Source: Streptomyces pactum (GTDB lineage: Bacteria > Actinomycetota > Actinomycetes > Streptomycetales > Streptomycetaceae). Taken from it: a stretch of 64,000 nucleotides of DNA. The stretch lies in the NCBI RefSeq assembly GCF_002005225.1, contig NZ_CP019724.1, forward strand, positions 5,039,501-5,103,500, given 5' to 3'. The notes under the pieces are model-generated. The model ran no database searches and was not told the origin of the DNA. It saw only the letters and a program-made list of their open reading frames with translations. Shown here piece after piece: positions 51,635 to 59,974 of this stretch. The number at the start of each line of letters is the position of its first letter. Positions within the stretch are counted from its first letter, which is position 1. The position numbers and the translations under genes were made by a program.

Positions 51635-52810
51635 ATGGGCGAGGCTGTCGCAGGGGATGTCGCGGGCGCCGTCGGCGAGCGGTTCCGGAAGCTGTACGGG
51701 GCGGACCCCGAGGGGGTCTGGGCGGCGCCGGGCCGGGTCAACCTCATCGGCGAACACACCGACTACAACGACGGCTTCGTCATGCCGTTCGCCCTGCCGC
51801 ACACCGCGGTCGCGGCGGTCTCCCGGCGCGGCGACGGCGTCCTGCGCCTGCACTCGGCGGACATCGCGGCCGACCCGGTCGAGCTGCGCGTCGCCGACCT
51901 GGCCCCCGAGTCGGACCGGTCCTGGACGGCGTACCCCTCGGGCGTGGTCTGGGCGCTGCGCGAGGCCGGCCACGAGCTGACCGGCGCCGACATCCACCTG
52001 GCCTCGACGGTCCCCTCCGGCGCGGGCCTGTCCTCCTCGGCGGCCCTGGAGGTCGTCGTCGCGCTCGCCCTGAACGACCTGTACTCCCTCGGCCTGCGCG
52101 GCTGGCAACTGGCCCGCCTGTGCCAGCGCGCGGAGAACGTCTACGTCGGCGCCCCCGTCGGCATCATGGACCAGACCGCCTCCGCCTGCTGCGAGTCGGG
52201 CCACGCCCTCTTCCTCGACACCCGTGACCTCTCCCAGCGCCAGATCCCCTTCGACCTCGCGGCCGAGGGCATGCGCCTCCTCGTCGTCGACACGCAGGTC
52301 AAGCACTCCCACAGCGAGGGCGAGTACGGCAAGCGCCGCGCGGGCTGCGAGAAGGGCGCCGCGCTGCTGGGCGTGGACGCGCTGCGGGACGTGGCGTACG
52401 AGGAGCTCGGTTCCGCGCTGGACCGCCTGGCCGACGACGAGGAGGTACGCCGCCTGGTCAAGCACGTCGTCACGGAGGACGAGCGCGTCGAACGCGTCGT
52501 GTCCCTCCTGGAATCCGGCGACACCCGCGCCATCGGCCCCGTCCTGGTCGAGGGCCACGTCTCCCTGCGCGACGACTTCCGCATCTCCTGCCCCGAACTC
52601 GACCTGGTCGTCGACACGGCCCTCGCCACCGGCGCCCTCGGCGCCCGCATGACCGGCGGCGGCTTCGGCGGCTCGGCGATCGTCCTGGCCGAGGAGTCCG
52701 ACGTCGACGCCATCACCAAGGCGGTCGAGGAGGCCTTCGCGGCGGCGTCCTACACGGCCCCCCGGGTGTTCGAGGCGGTGCCTGCGGCGGGGGCGCGGCG
52801 GGTGGGGTGA
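51635..52810 (+). CDS. galK: Galactokinase
   Basis: A 391-residue GHMP kinase that phosphorylates galactose at C1. Signatures are the galactose motif APGRVNLIGEHTDYNDG (residues 31-47), the ATP loop PSGAGLSSSAALE and the C-terminal RMTGGGFGGSAIVL. ATG 51635 lies 38 bp after galE; an in-frame upstream start at 51566 would overlap galE. The gap is long enough for only a weak internal signal, so galK is in the gal operon. Confidence 0.95.
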   Translation: MGEAVAGDVAGAVGERFRKLYGADPEGVWAAPGRVNLIGEHTDYNDGFVMPFALPHTAVAAVSRRGDGVLRLHSADIAADPVELRVADLAPESDRSWTAYPSGVVWALREAGHELTGADIHLASTVPSGAGLSSSAALEVVVALALNDLYSLGLRGWQLARLCQRAENVYVGAPVGIMDQTASACCESGHALFLDTRDLSQRQIPFDLAAEGMRLLVVDTQVKHSHSEGEYGKRRAGCEKGAALLGVDALRDVAYEELGSALDRLADDEEVRRLVKHVVTEDERVERVVSLLESGDTRAIGPVLVEGHVSLRDDFRISCPELDLVVDTALATGALGARMTGGGFGGSAIVLAEESDVDAITKAVEEAFAAASYTAPRVFEAVPAAGARRVG

Positions 52811-52945
52811 CGGACGCCGGGCCGTAATGCGGCTCGCTCTGCCGCGGGTTGGCCGGAGGCCGACGCGACCCGCCTGGTGTCCGCACGTGCGGGATCGATA
52901 GCGTTGGTCCGCTTGTGCCACGCTCATTCCCGACGGGAGTCCCAC

Positions 52946-53599
52946 GTGATCCGCCCCGCCCGGCTCGTGACAGCCGTGCTCACCGCTTCTGCGGCTCTGC
53001 TCCTGACAGCTTGTGGTTCGGGAGGAGGCGGAGGGTCTTCGTCGGACGACATCAAGGGGGCGGACACCGGCAGCGGAGAGGCTTCTGCCGACGCTTCTCC
53101 CACAGCTTCGGCACGTGTCATCGAGCGGCCGGAGATCACGCTTCCCCCGACCTTCTCGATGAACTTCGAGAGCTGGACGAACGGCGATCCGAAGCTGCAG
53201 GCGATCCTGGACGACGGCCGGGAGACGCTGCGCGCCAGTCACGCGGCTGTCATCGCCGCGGACCCCGACGCCGACTACGTGGCCTTCTACAACGAGGGCC
53301 CCGCACTGGAATCGGCCCGCACCTGGATCAACGGCTTCGTCAAGACCGATGACAGCCTGATCGGCGAGGTCGACGTCTTCGACTCACAGGTTCGGATCAA
53401 CAGCCAGGGGCTGGGGGTCCTCTTCTACTGCGTGAACGAAGGCAAGGCATCGACCAAGAACCGCAAGACCGACAAGGTCGTGGGCACGCCTGCCGACGTC
53501 AGCCCGTACCTGCAATACCGCACCACCTTGCAGAAGACCTCTCAGGGCCTGTGGAAGACCAGGTCGGTGGAGACCGAGCGGGGAGCTTGCGGCAAGTGA
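52946..53599 (+). CDS. Lipoprotein of unknown function
   Basis: A 217-residue predicted lipoprotein. The signal peptide ends in the lipobox LTAC (Cys about residue 23), and a Gly/Ser/Asp linker follows. The globular part (MNFESWTNGDPKLQAILDDGRETLRASHAAVIAADPDADYVAFYNEG) looks helical and could be SnoaL/NTF2-like; I do not recognise it firmly. The GTG 52946 start has GGGAG. It overlaps the next gene by GTGA, so the two act together. Confidence 0.8.
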   Translation: MIRPARLVTAVLTASAALLLTACGSGGGGGSSSDDIKGADTGSGEASADASPTASARVIERPEITLPPTFSMNFESWTNGDPKLQAILDDGRETLRASHAAVIAADPDADYVAFYNEGPALESARTWINGFVKTDDSLIGEVDVFDSQVRINSQGLGVLFYCVNEGKASTKNRKTDKVVGTPADVSPYLQYRTTLQKTSQGLWKTRSVETERGACGK

Positions 53600-54666
53600 G
53601 GCGAGTAGGCAGCGGGCTGGTGGTCCTGTCGCTGGCAGGCATCGTGTCGGCGATGGCGAGCAGCGCGGCGTACGCCTACGGCGAGGCCGACGACATGGCT
53701 CCCAGCCCGCCTTCACAGGGTCCCTCCGGCGGAGCTTCCGGGAACACCCTCACCGCCGGCGCGGGCAGTACGGGCATCAAGGTCACACACATCAGCGGCG
53801 GTGGCTCGGGCGACTCCGGTCAGACGTTCGCCCCAGTGGACCCCAACTGGCGCCCTCCGGCGTGCTGGTACGAACCCGTAGCCACCCCCGAGCAGTTGAA
53901 GGACGCCGTGGAGCGGTTGAAGAAGGGCGGTGACCTGGTGCCCGTCACCCCCACGTTGAGTTGGGGGGAGGAACTGATGGTCGACCACTACGAGAAGGGC
54001 GAGGCACAACGAGACGGGGCGGGTTACAAGAACTTCAACCTGGGCGAGGACGGCTACTTCTGGCGCGGTGTGATCAACGAGAGCCGCGAGAACGACATCG
54101 ACTCGTTCGACTGCGAGCGCAACCTGTTCTGGCAGAAGGCCAGAACACTCCCGGACGAGCACGCCCCCACTCCGGACGTCCTCGCCGCCTACGCCTACGA
54201 CAAGATCAAGGTGCCGGACACCGAGGTCGAACTGAAGCCCGCGACGAAGTCCACGGTGAACCTGCCTACGTGGGTGTGGCTGGACAAGGGAACCTTCACC
54301 GAGGTCAAGGTACGCGCCGAACTCCAGAGTGCCGGCGTGTGGGCGGAGACGACCGCCAAGCCGGTCGCCCTCCACCTGGACCCCGGCACCGAGGACGCCG
54401 AGACCTACCCGGCCTCCGGCGACTGCGAGATCGACGCCGACGGCTCCATCGGTACCCCCTACTCGAAGGGGGACGCGGATCGGACCCCGCCGTGTGGCAT
54501 CCGCTACCTGCGGGCGAGCAACGACTCGCCGTACCGGCTGAAGGCGTCCATCACCTGGGAGATCTCCTGGGAGGGCTCCGGCGGCGCGCAGGGCGACCTC
54601 CCGGACGGCACGTTCGAGACGACCCAGGACATGGCCGTGCAGGAGATCCAGTCGATCAACCGCTGA
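53596..54666 (+). CDS. Secreted protein of unknown function, coupled to the lipoprotein
   Basis: A 356-residue protein with an N-terminal signal peptide (LVVLSLAGIVSAMASSAAYA, cleavage about residue 27) and a Gly/Ser/Pro-rich stretch. A mature domain rich in Trp/Tyr/Asp follows (CWYEPVATPEQLKDAVERLKKGG, WGEELMVDHYEKGEAQRDG), with Cys residues that may pair. The C-terminal half looks like beta-sandwich (NLPTWVWLDKGTFTEVKVRAEL). No known family assigned. The start is fixed by the GTGA overlap. Confidence 0.78.
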   Translation: MRRVGSGLVVLSLAGIVSAMASSAAYAYGEADDMAPSPPSQGPSGGASGNTLTAGAGSTGIKVTHISGGGSGDSGQTFAPVDPNWRPPACWYEPVATPEQLKDAVERLKKGGDLVPVTPTLSWGEELMVDHYEKGEAQRDGAGYKNFNLGEDGYFWRGVINESRENDIDSFDCERNLFWQKARTLPDEHAPTPDVLAAYAYDKIKVPDTEVELKPATKSTVNLPTWVWLDKGTFTEVKVRAELQSAGVWAETTAKPVALHLDPGTEDAETYPASGDCEIDADGSIGTPYSKGDADRTPPCGIRYLRASNDSPYRLKASITWEISWEGSGGAQGDLPDGTFETTQDMAVQEIQSINR

Positions 54667-54728
54667 CGTGTGGTCCGGGAGTGTCAGCCGGGACACCGCC
54701 GCCGCGTCGTGCCGAGCGGGAGGACATC

Positions 54729-55184
54729 TCATCCCAAGCGCTTCACCAGCGTGTACTCCGTGATCCCCGGTGGATAGTCCGGGATCACGCACACCACCTC
54801 GTACCCCTGCCTCCGGTAGAAGTCCGGCGCCTGGAAGTCCCACGTCTCCACGCGCGCCGCCGCGCAGCGGCGCTCGTCGTGGGCCGCTCGTTCCGCCTCG
54901 GTGAGCAGGGCCGAGCCCAGCCCCGCTCCCCGGCACCGTTCGTCCACCCACAAGTACGTGACGTGGAGCCAGCTCGCCCAGGTGTGGCCCACGAGGCCGC
55001 CCGCCAGGACGCCGGTCTCGTCCAGCACCCACACGTGGAGGGGGAATTCGCGTTCGTGAGGGGTTCCGCGCAGGGAGCGGAGGATGGCGGAGGCCGCCGT
55101 GTTCGTCTCCCGCAGGCGGCTGCGCAGCAGATCGCGCCGTTCCCTGTCCACTTCTGTCACAAGACGAAACATGCGGCTCACCAT
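54729..55184 (-). CDS. GNAT family N-acetyltransferase
   Basis: A 151-residue GNAT enzyme. Acetyl-CoA binding region LWVDERCRGAGLGSALLTEAERAA (R-G-x-G-x-G/A), then ARVETWDFQAPDFYRRQGYEVV, typical of the terminal GNAT strands. GGLVGHTWASWLHVTYL forms the central sheet. ATG 55184 and ATG 55172 are both possible; the latter has GGTGAG upstream. Substrate unknown. Confidence 0.87.
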   Translation of the reverse strand: MVSRMFRLVTEVDRERRDLLRSRLRETNTAASAILRSLRGTPHEREFPLHVWVLDETGVLAGGLVGHTWASWLHVTYLWVDERCRGAGLGSALLTEAERAAHDERRCAAARVETWDFQAPDFYRRQGYEVVCVIPDYPPGITEYTLVKRLG

Positions 55185-55489
55185 AAACGCGCCGGGCTGT
55201 CAGTTCTGCAAATAGCCTTCCGCTCCCGGCGCCCGCCCGTACTCTGATGAGCAGCACCGGTGGGGGCCGGTGCCGTTCAGGGGGCGAGACAGCCGGGTAC
55301 GGCGCCCGGGGCGGGGGTAGCGGTTACTGCACGGCGGCGGCCGTGCGGCTGCGGCGACCTGTCCCGGAGTACCGAGTGCACAGTTGGATACGGGGCTTCG
55401 GGCGTCGTACCCGTGCCGGTGTCGTCTTCCGAGGATGGACAGACGATGGGTATCCCCTGCTCCGCCAGGAGCGCGGGGGAGGGGGTTTC
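55185..55489. other. 305-bp gap between divergent genes
   Basis: It holds the divergent promoters of the GNAT and regulator genes. TACTCT at 55240-55245 is a possible -10 for the regulator and would give a leader of about 240 nt. A weak in-frame extension of the regulator to ATG 55247 exists but reads as Gly/Arg-rich low complexity. No repeat, hairpin or small gene is clear. Confidence 0.4.
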
Positions 55490-56257
55490 GTGGTTCGTAT
55501 CCGAGTCCTGGTCGTCGACGACCATCGCATCTTCGCCGAGTCGCTCGCCGCCGCCCTGGCCGCCGAGCCGGACGTCGACGTCTCCGCGGCCGGCAGCGGC
55601 CCGGCGGCGCTGCGCTGCCTGGAGCGGGCCGCGTTCGAGGGGCGGCGGTTCGACGTGCTGCTCGTCGATGCCGACCTGGGCGGTCACGTGCCCGGCGCAC
55701 GGCCGGCCGTGCCCGTGCGGGACGGCAACGAGGACGGGCTGGTGGACGGGATCTCGCTGGTCGCCGGGGTGCGGTCGGGGCAGCCGGGCGTACGGACCGT
55801 CGTCCTCGCCGAGAAGGACGATCCCCGGCGGGCCGCCCTCGCGCTGGGGGCCGGGGCCTCCGGGTGGGTGGCGAAGGACTGCTCGCTGTCGCGGCTGCTC
55901 AGTGTGATCCGGGGTGTGCTGCGCGACGAGACGCATCTGCCGCCCGCGCTGCTCACCGGCGTCCTGCGGGAGCTGACCGCCGCCCGCAAGCACCGCACCG
56001 AGAGCGAGCGGCTGGTGGAGTCGCTGACCCCGCGGGAGCGGGAGGTGCTGCGCTGCATGGTCGCCGGGCTCGGGCGCAAGGCGGTCGCCGAGCGGCTGTA
56101 CCTGTCCCCGCACACCGTGCGCACCCACATGCAGAACGTGCTGGGCAAGCTGGGTGTCCACTCCACCCTCGCCGCCGTGGCGCTCGCCCGGCGGGCCGGG
56201 GTGGGGCCGGTGGACCTAACCGGGGATGTTGTCGAACGGGGCGGTCAACTGGCGTAG
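55490..56257 (+). CDS. NarL/FixJ-type response regulator with an insert in the receiver
   Basis: A 255-residue regulator. The receiver begins RIRVLVVDDHRIFAESL; the phospho-acceptor is Asp60 in FDVLLVDADLGG, and the conserved Lys is in GWVAKDC. The switch Ser/Thr is replaced (VVLAEKDD). About 20 extra residues (GHVPGARPAVPVRDGNEDG) follow Asp60, where most receivers have only a short loop. The C-terminal LuxR HTH is LTPREREVLRCMVAGLGRKAVAERLYLSPHTVRTHMQNVLGKLG. GGGGGAGGGGG precedes GTG 55490. No kinase gene adjoins. Its 3' end overlaps convergent tamR by 42 bp. Confidence 0.88.
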   Translation: MVRIRVLVVDDHRIFAESLAAALAAEPDVDVSAAGSGPAALRCLERAAFEGRRFDVLLVDADLGGHVPGARPAVPVRDGNEDGLVDGISLVAGVRSGQPGVRTVVLAEKDDPRRAALALGAGASGWVAKDCSLSRLLSVIRGVLRDETHLPPALLTGVLRELTAARKHRTESERLVESLTPREREVLRCMVAGLGRKAVAERLYLSPHTVRTHMQNVLGKLGVHSTLAAVALARRAGVGPVDLTGDVVERGGQLA

Positions 56258-56713
56258 CAACGCGGCCAGCTCGCTGCGCTGGGCGCGGGAGAGTTCGGCG
56301 AGGATCGCGCGTTCCTGGTCCAGCAGGCCCGCCAGGGACCGGTCGGCGCGGTCCCGGCCCTCGTCCGTGAGCCGGACCAGTACGCCGCGCCGGTCGCTGG
56401 GGTCGGGCAGGCGCTCCACCAGGCCCTTCTTGGCCAGGCGGTCGATGCGGTTGGTCATCGTGCCCGAGGTGACCAGGGTCTGGGTGAGGAGCTGGCCCGG
56501 CGAGAGCTGGTACGGGGTGCCCGCGCGGCGCAGGGCCGTCAGGACGTCGAACTCCCAGGGCTCGAGTTCGTGTTCGGAGAAGGCCAGGCGACGTGCGCGG
56601 TCCAGGTGCCGGGCGAGCCTGCTGACCCGGCTCAGCACCTCGAGCGGTTCCACGTCGAGGTCCGGGCGCTCCCGGCGCCACGCTGCGACCAGCCGATCGA
56701 CCTCGTCCTCCAT
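56216..56713 (-). CDS. tamR: MarR family regulator TamR
   Basis: A 165-residue MarR winged-helix protein (EHELEPWEFDVLTALRRAG, QLLTQTLVTSGTMTNRIDRLAKKGLVERLPDPSDRRGVLVRLTDEGR). It is divergent from tam, the arrangement described for S. coelicolor TamR, which responds to trans-aconitate and related citric-cycle acids. The shared 120-bp gap contains two TCTTGA-type sites. TACACT lies 7 nt upstream of the ATG, so it is probably leaderless. The stop lies inside the 3' end of the convergent response regulator. Confidence 0.88.
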   Translation of the reverse strand: MEDEVDRLVAAWRRERPDLDVEPLEVLSRVSRLARHLDRARRLAFSEHELEPWEFDVLTALRRAGTPYQLSPGQLLTQTLVTSGTMTNRIDRLAKKGLVERLPDPSDRRGVLVRLTDEGRDRADRSLAGLLDQERAILAELSRAQRSELAALLRQLTAPFDNIPG

Positions 56714-56720
56714 GTCGATC

Positions 56721-56726
56721 AGTGTA
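56721..56726 (-). promoter_or_regulatory. tamR -10 element TACACT (leaderless type)
   Basis: Minus-strand TACACT lies 7 nt before ATG 56713. Confidence 0.5.
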
Positions 56727-56748
56727 GTGGTTGTGTCGACGTGAAGTC

Positions 56749-56777
56749 TCTTGATGTTAACTGTCTTGACGTCGAGA
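56749..56777. promoter_or_regulatory. TamR-type operators in the tamR-tam gap
   Basis: TCTTGATGTTAA (56749-56760) and the near-perfect palindrome TCTTGACGTCGAGA (56764-56777) share the TCTTGA half-site. Both lie between the divergent starts. Confidence 0.65.
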
Positions 56778-56833
56778 TAGTTTGGGGGTGACGCTGGGTA
56801 CCCGGCCCGGACAGCCAGCCCCCTGGAGGCTCC

Positions 56834-57694
56834 ATGCCCGCCCCCGCCCCCACCTGGGACCCCGCCCAGTACCTGCGCCACGCGGGCCCCCGCGCCCGTC
56901 CCTTCACCGACCTCCTCGCCCGCGTCCCCGACCTTTCCCCGAGCTCACGACGCCGTTCGAGCGGGGGAGGCCCCCATGGCCACCCGCCCCGCATCGCCGA
57001 CCTCGGCTGCGGCCCAGGCAACGTCACCGTCCTGCTCGCCGACCGCTGGCCCACCGCCCGCATCACCGGCTACGACAACTCACCCCGGATGCTCGAACGC
57101 GCCCAGGAGTACGCCGGGCCCACGCCCCGGGGCGGCCACCTCGACTTCGCCGCCGCCGACGCCCTCACCTGGACCCCCGCCGAGCCGTGCGACCTCGTGA
57201 TCAGCAACGCCACCCTCCAGTGGGTCCCCGGTCACGTCGAGCGCTTCGCCGACTGGATCGGCCGGCTCGCCCCCGGCGGCGTCCTCGCCTTCCAGGTACC
57301 CGGCAACTTCGACGCCCCCAGCCACCGCCTGATGCGCGAGCTCGCCCACTCCCGGCGCTGGCGAGGCCGGCTCGCCGGCGCCCTGCGCCACGACGGCGCC
57401 GTCCTCACCCCCGAGGCCTACCTCGCCCACCTGACCGCCGCCGGCTGCACCGCCGACGTGTGGGAGACGACCTACGTCCATCTGCTGCCCGGCGACGACG
57501 CCGTGCTGGACTGGGTGAAGGGAACGGGGCTGCGGCCCGTACTCACCGCGCTCGACGACGACCCACAGGCCCGGGACGCGTTCGTCGAGGAGTACCGGAC
57601 CGTCCTGCGCGCCGCCTATCCCGCCGGGGCACACGGCACGCCGTTCCCCTTCCGGCGCATCTTCGCCGTCGCCCGGAAGGACGCGAACCGGTGA
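56834..57694 (+). CDS. tam: Trans-aconitate 2-methyltransferase
   Basis: A 286-residue SAM-dependent methyltransferase that methylates trans-aconitate, a toxic by-product of citrate metabolism. SAM motif I is IADLGCGPGNVTVLLADRWP; ITGYDNSPRML, DFAAADALTW, VISNATLQWVPGH and LAFQVPGNFDAPSH follow, matching Tam. An odd insert of about 12 residues (SSRRRSSGGGPHGH) precedes motif I, encoded by a G/C-rich imperfect palindrome (about 56938-56985). Regulated by divergent TamR. Confidence 0.9.
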   Translation: MPAPAPTWDPAQYLRHAGPRARPFTDLLARVPDLSPSSRRRSSGGGPHGHPPRIADLGCGPGNVTVLLADRWPTARITGYDNSPRMLERAQEYAGPTPRGGHLDFAAADALTWTPAEPCDLVISNATLQWVPGHVERFADWIGRLAPGGVLAFQVPGNFDAPSHRLMRELAHSRRWRGRLAGALRHDGAVLTPEAYLAHLTAAGCTADVWETTYVHLLPGDDAVLDWVKGTGLRPVLTALDDDPQARDAFVEEYRTVLRAAYPAGAHGTPFPFRRIFAVARKDANR

Positions 57695-58074
57695 TCACCG
57701 GGCTCGACCACGTCCAGCTCGCCGCGCCGCCCGGCTCCGAGGAGCGGCTGCGCACCTTCTACACCGCCGTTCTCGGCATGACCGAGCTGCCCAAGCCGCC
57801 CGCGCTCGCCGCCCGCGGAGGCTGCTGGTTCCAGGCCGGTGCCGTCCAGCTCCACCTCGGGATCGAGAACGGCTTCCGGCCGGCCCGCAAGGCCCACCCG
57901 GGGCTGCGGGTCACCGGGATCGAGGTGTACGCCGCCCGGCTGGAGGCCCACGGCACGTCCATCACCTGGGACGACGGCCTGCCCGGCCACCGGCGCTTCT
58001 ACTGCGCGGACCCGGTCGGCAACCGCCTGGAGTTCGTGGAACGGCGCGGACGCCCGCGGCGGCGCGATGGGTGA
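57691..58074 (+). CDS. VOC (glyoxalase/bleomycin-resistance) family protein
   Basis: A 127-residue single VOC domain. It opens ITGLDHVQLAAPPGSEERLRTFYTAVLGM, with the metal His in LDHVQ, then LHLGIE and FYCADPVGNRLEFVER, whose Glu is the usual second ligand. It overlaps tam (GTGA), so it is co-translated. Possibly acts on a related small acid; substrate unknown. Confidence 0.9.
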   Translation: MITGLDHVQLAAPPGSEERLRTFYTAVLGMTELPKPPALAARGGCWFQAGAVQLHLGIENGFRPARKAHPGLRVTGIEVYAARLEAHGTSITWDDGLPGHRRFYCADPVGNRLEFVERRGRPRRRDG

Positions 58075-58095
58075 CGCGGCGGCTCGCGCGCCCCG

Positions 58096-59271
58096 TCACA
58101 CCACCCCGTCCGCGACGAGCGCGTCGACGGCGTCCTCGGACAGGCCCAGCTCGCCGAGTACGGCCCGGGTGTGCTCGCCCGGCGCCGGCACCGCCTCCAT
58201 CCGGGGCGCGCCCCCGGTCGGGCCCGGCGGGGCCAGCGCCGGGACGGGCCCGGCGGGCGTGGGTACCTGGTGCCAGCGACCGCGCGCGGCGAGCTGGGGG
58301 TGGTCCCACACCTCGGCGAGCGTGTTCACCCGGGCGTTGGCGACCGGCACCGCGCTGAGCAGTTCGGTGGCCTCGGCGCCGGTCAGCTCCGCGAAACGGG
58401 CCGCGATCAGCCCGCCCAGCGCCTCCCGGTGCCTGTTGCGGTCCGCGTTGGCCGCGTAGTCCGGGTGCTCGGCCAGCTCCGGACGGTCCAGGAAGCCCGC
58501 GCAGAAACCGCGCCACTCCCGCTCGTTCTGGATCGCCATCATGACGACCTTGCCGTCGCCCGCGGTGAAGGGCCCGTAGGGGTAGATCGTCGCGTGCGCG
58601 GCGCCCGCCCGCGGCGGCGGCTCGGCTCCGTCGAAGGAGTAGTAGAGGGGAAAGCCCATCCACTCCACGGTGGCTTCCAGCATCGACACGTCCAGATGCG
58701 CGCCCTGCCCCGTCCGCCCGCGTTCCAGCAGCGCGCCGAGGATCGAGCTGTACGCGTACATCCCGGCGGCGATGTCGGACACCGAGACGCCCACCTTGGC
58801 CGGGTCGTCCGGGGTGCCCGTGACGGACAGCAGCCCCGCCTCGGACTGCACCATCAGGTCGTACGCCTTGCGGCCCTCGTAGGGGCCGGGGCCGCCGTAG
58901 CCGGAGATGTCGCAGACGATCAGCCCCGGATGCCGGGCCCGCAGTTCCGCCGCGCCGAGTCCGGCCCGGGCGGCCGCCCCCGGCGCCAGGTTCTGCAGGA
59001 AGACGTCGGCGTCCGCGATCAGGCGGCGCAGCAGGTCCCCGCCGCGCGGGTCCTTGAAGTCCAGGGTGAGGGACTCCTTGTTGCGGTTGGTCCACACGAA
59101 GTGCGAGCTCAGGCCGCGTACGCGGGTGTCGTAGGCCCGGGCGAAGTCCCCCGTCCCGGGGCGCTCCACCTTGATCACCCGCGCGCCCAGGTCGGCGAGC
59201 TGGCGGCTGGCGTAGGGAGCGGCGACCGCCTGTTCGAGCGAGACGACGGTGATTCCGCGCAGTGGCTGCAT
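58096..59271 (-). CDS. CaiB/BaiF-type class III CoA-transferase
   Basis: A 391-residue family III CoA-transferase. Signatures are PLRGITVVSLEQAVAAPYASRQLADLGARVIKVERPGTGDFAR, NRNKESLTLDFKDPRG and the catalytic Asp in GRKAYDLMVQSEAGL, plus GLLSVTGTPDDPAKVG. It moves CoA between organic acids. Acceptor and donor are not evident. GGAAG precedes the ATG. It lies 25 bp after the TetR gene in the same direction and may be co-transcribed with the desaturase operon. Confidence 0.9.
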   Translation of the reverse strand: MQPLRGITVVSLEQAVAAPYASRQLADLGARVIKVERPGTGDFARAYDTRVRGLSSHFVWTNRNKESLTLDFKDPRGGDLLRRLIADADVFLQNLAPGAAARAGLGAAELRARHPGLIVCDISGYGGPGPYEGRKAYDLMVQSEAGLLSVTGTPDDPAKVGVSVSDIAAGMYAYSSILGALLERGRTGQGAHLDVSMLEATVEWMGFPLYYSFDGAEPPPRAGAAHATIYPYGPFTAGDGKVVMMAIQNEREWRGFCAGFLDRPELAEHPDYAANADRNRHREALGGLIAARFAELTGAEATELLSAVPVANARVNTLAEVWDHPQLAARGRWHQVPTPAGPVPALAPPGPTGGAPRMEAVPAPGEHTRAVLGELGLSEDAVDALVADGVV

Positions 59272-59296
59272 GTGCTTCCGTTCCGCCCTTCGCGGC

Positions 59297-59974
59297 CTAG
59301 CTCTTGCGGTGCCCGATCAACCGCGGCTTCGGCTCCAGGCCGTCCAGCCCGTGCCACGCCAGGTTCACCAGGTGCGCCGCCACCTCCGCCTTCTTCGGCC
59401 GGCGCACGTCCAGCCACCACTGCCCGGTCAGCGCCACCATGCCGACCAGCGCCTGCGCGTACAGCGGGGCCAGCTTGGCGTCGAAGCCGCGGTTCTTGAA
59501 CTCGCGGCCCAGGATGTCCTCCACCTGGGTGGCGATGTCCGAGATGAGGGAGGCGAAGGAGCCCGTCGACTGCGGGATGGGGGAGTCGCGGACCAGGATG
59601 CGGAAGCCGTCCGTGTACTCCTCGATGTAGTCCAGGAGGGCGAAGGCCGCCTGCTCGCACAGCTCGCGCGGGTGGCCGGCGGTCAGGGAGCTGGTCACCA
59701 TGTCCAGCAGCCGCCGCATCTCACGGTCCACCACCACCGCGTACAGCCCCTCCTTGCCGCCGAAGTGCTCGTACACCACCGGCTTGGAGACCCCGGCCTT
59801 CGCCGCGATCTCCTCCACCGACGTGCCCTCGAAACCCTTCTCCGCGAAGAGGGTGCGACCGATCTCCAGCAACTGCTGGCGGCGCTCCACACCGGTCATC
59901 CGGGTACGACGTGCGCGCCGGGGCTTCTCATTGCTCGGGGTGCTGCTGGAGTCGGTCGCCACGGCGACCATCAT
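59297..59974 (-). CDS. TetR family regulator of the desaturase operon
   Basis: A 225-residue TetR protein with a short Ser/Arg-rich N-terminal tail, then the HTH (RRQQLLEIGRTLFAEKGFEGTSVEEIAAKAGVSKPVVYEHFGGKEGLYAVV) and a ligand domain. The ATGATG at 59974/59971 contains the desaturase stop, so translation is coupled. Two TACGG-type inverted repeats upstream of the desaturase are its likely operators. Confidence 0.9.
   Translation of the reverse strand: MMVAVATDSSSTPSNEKPRRARRTRMTGVERRQQLLEIGRTLFAEKGFEGTSVEEIAAKAGVSKPVVYEHFGGKEGLYAVVVDREMRRLLDMVTSSLTAGHPRELCEQAAFALLDYIEEYTDGFRILVRDSPIPQSTGSFASLISDIATQVEDILGREFKNRGFDAKLAPLYAQALVGMVALTGQWWLDVRRPKKAEVAAHLVNLAWHGLDGLEPKPRLIGHRKS

Noticed and set aside
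55247..55489. N-terminal extension of the response regulator from ATG 55247
   Set aside because: The extra 81 residues are Gly/Arg-rich without structure. A strong purine-rich site precedes GTG 55490, where the receiver domain begins.
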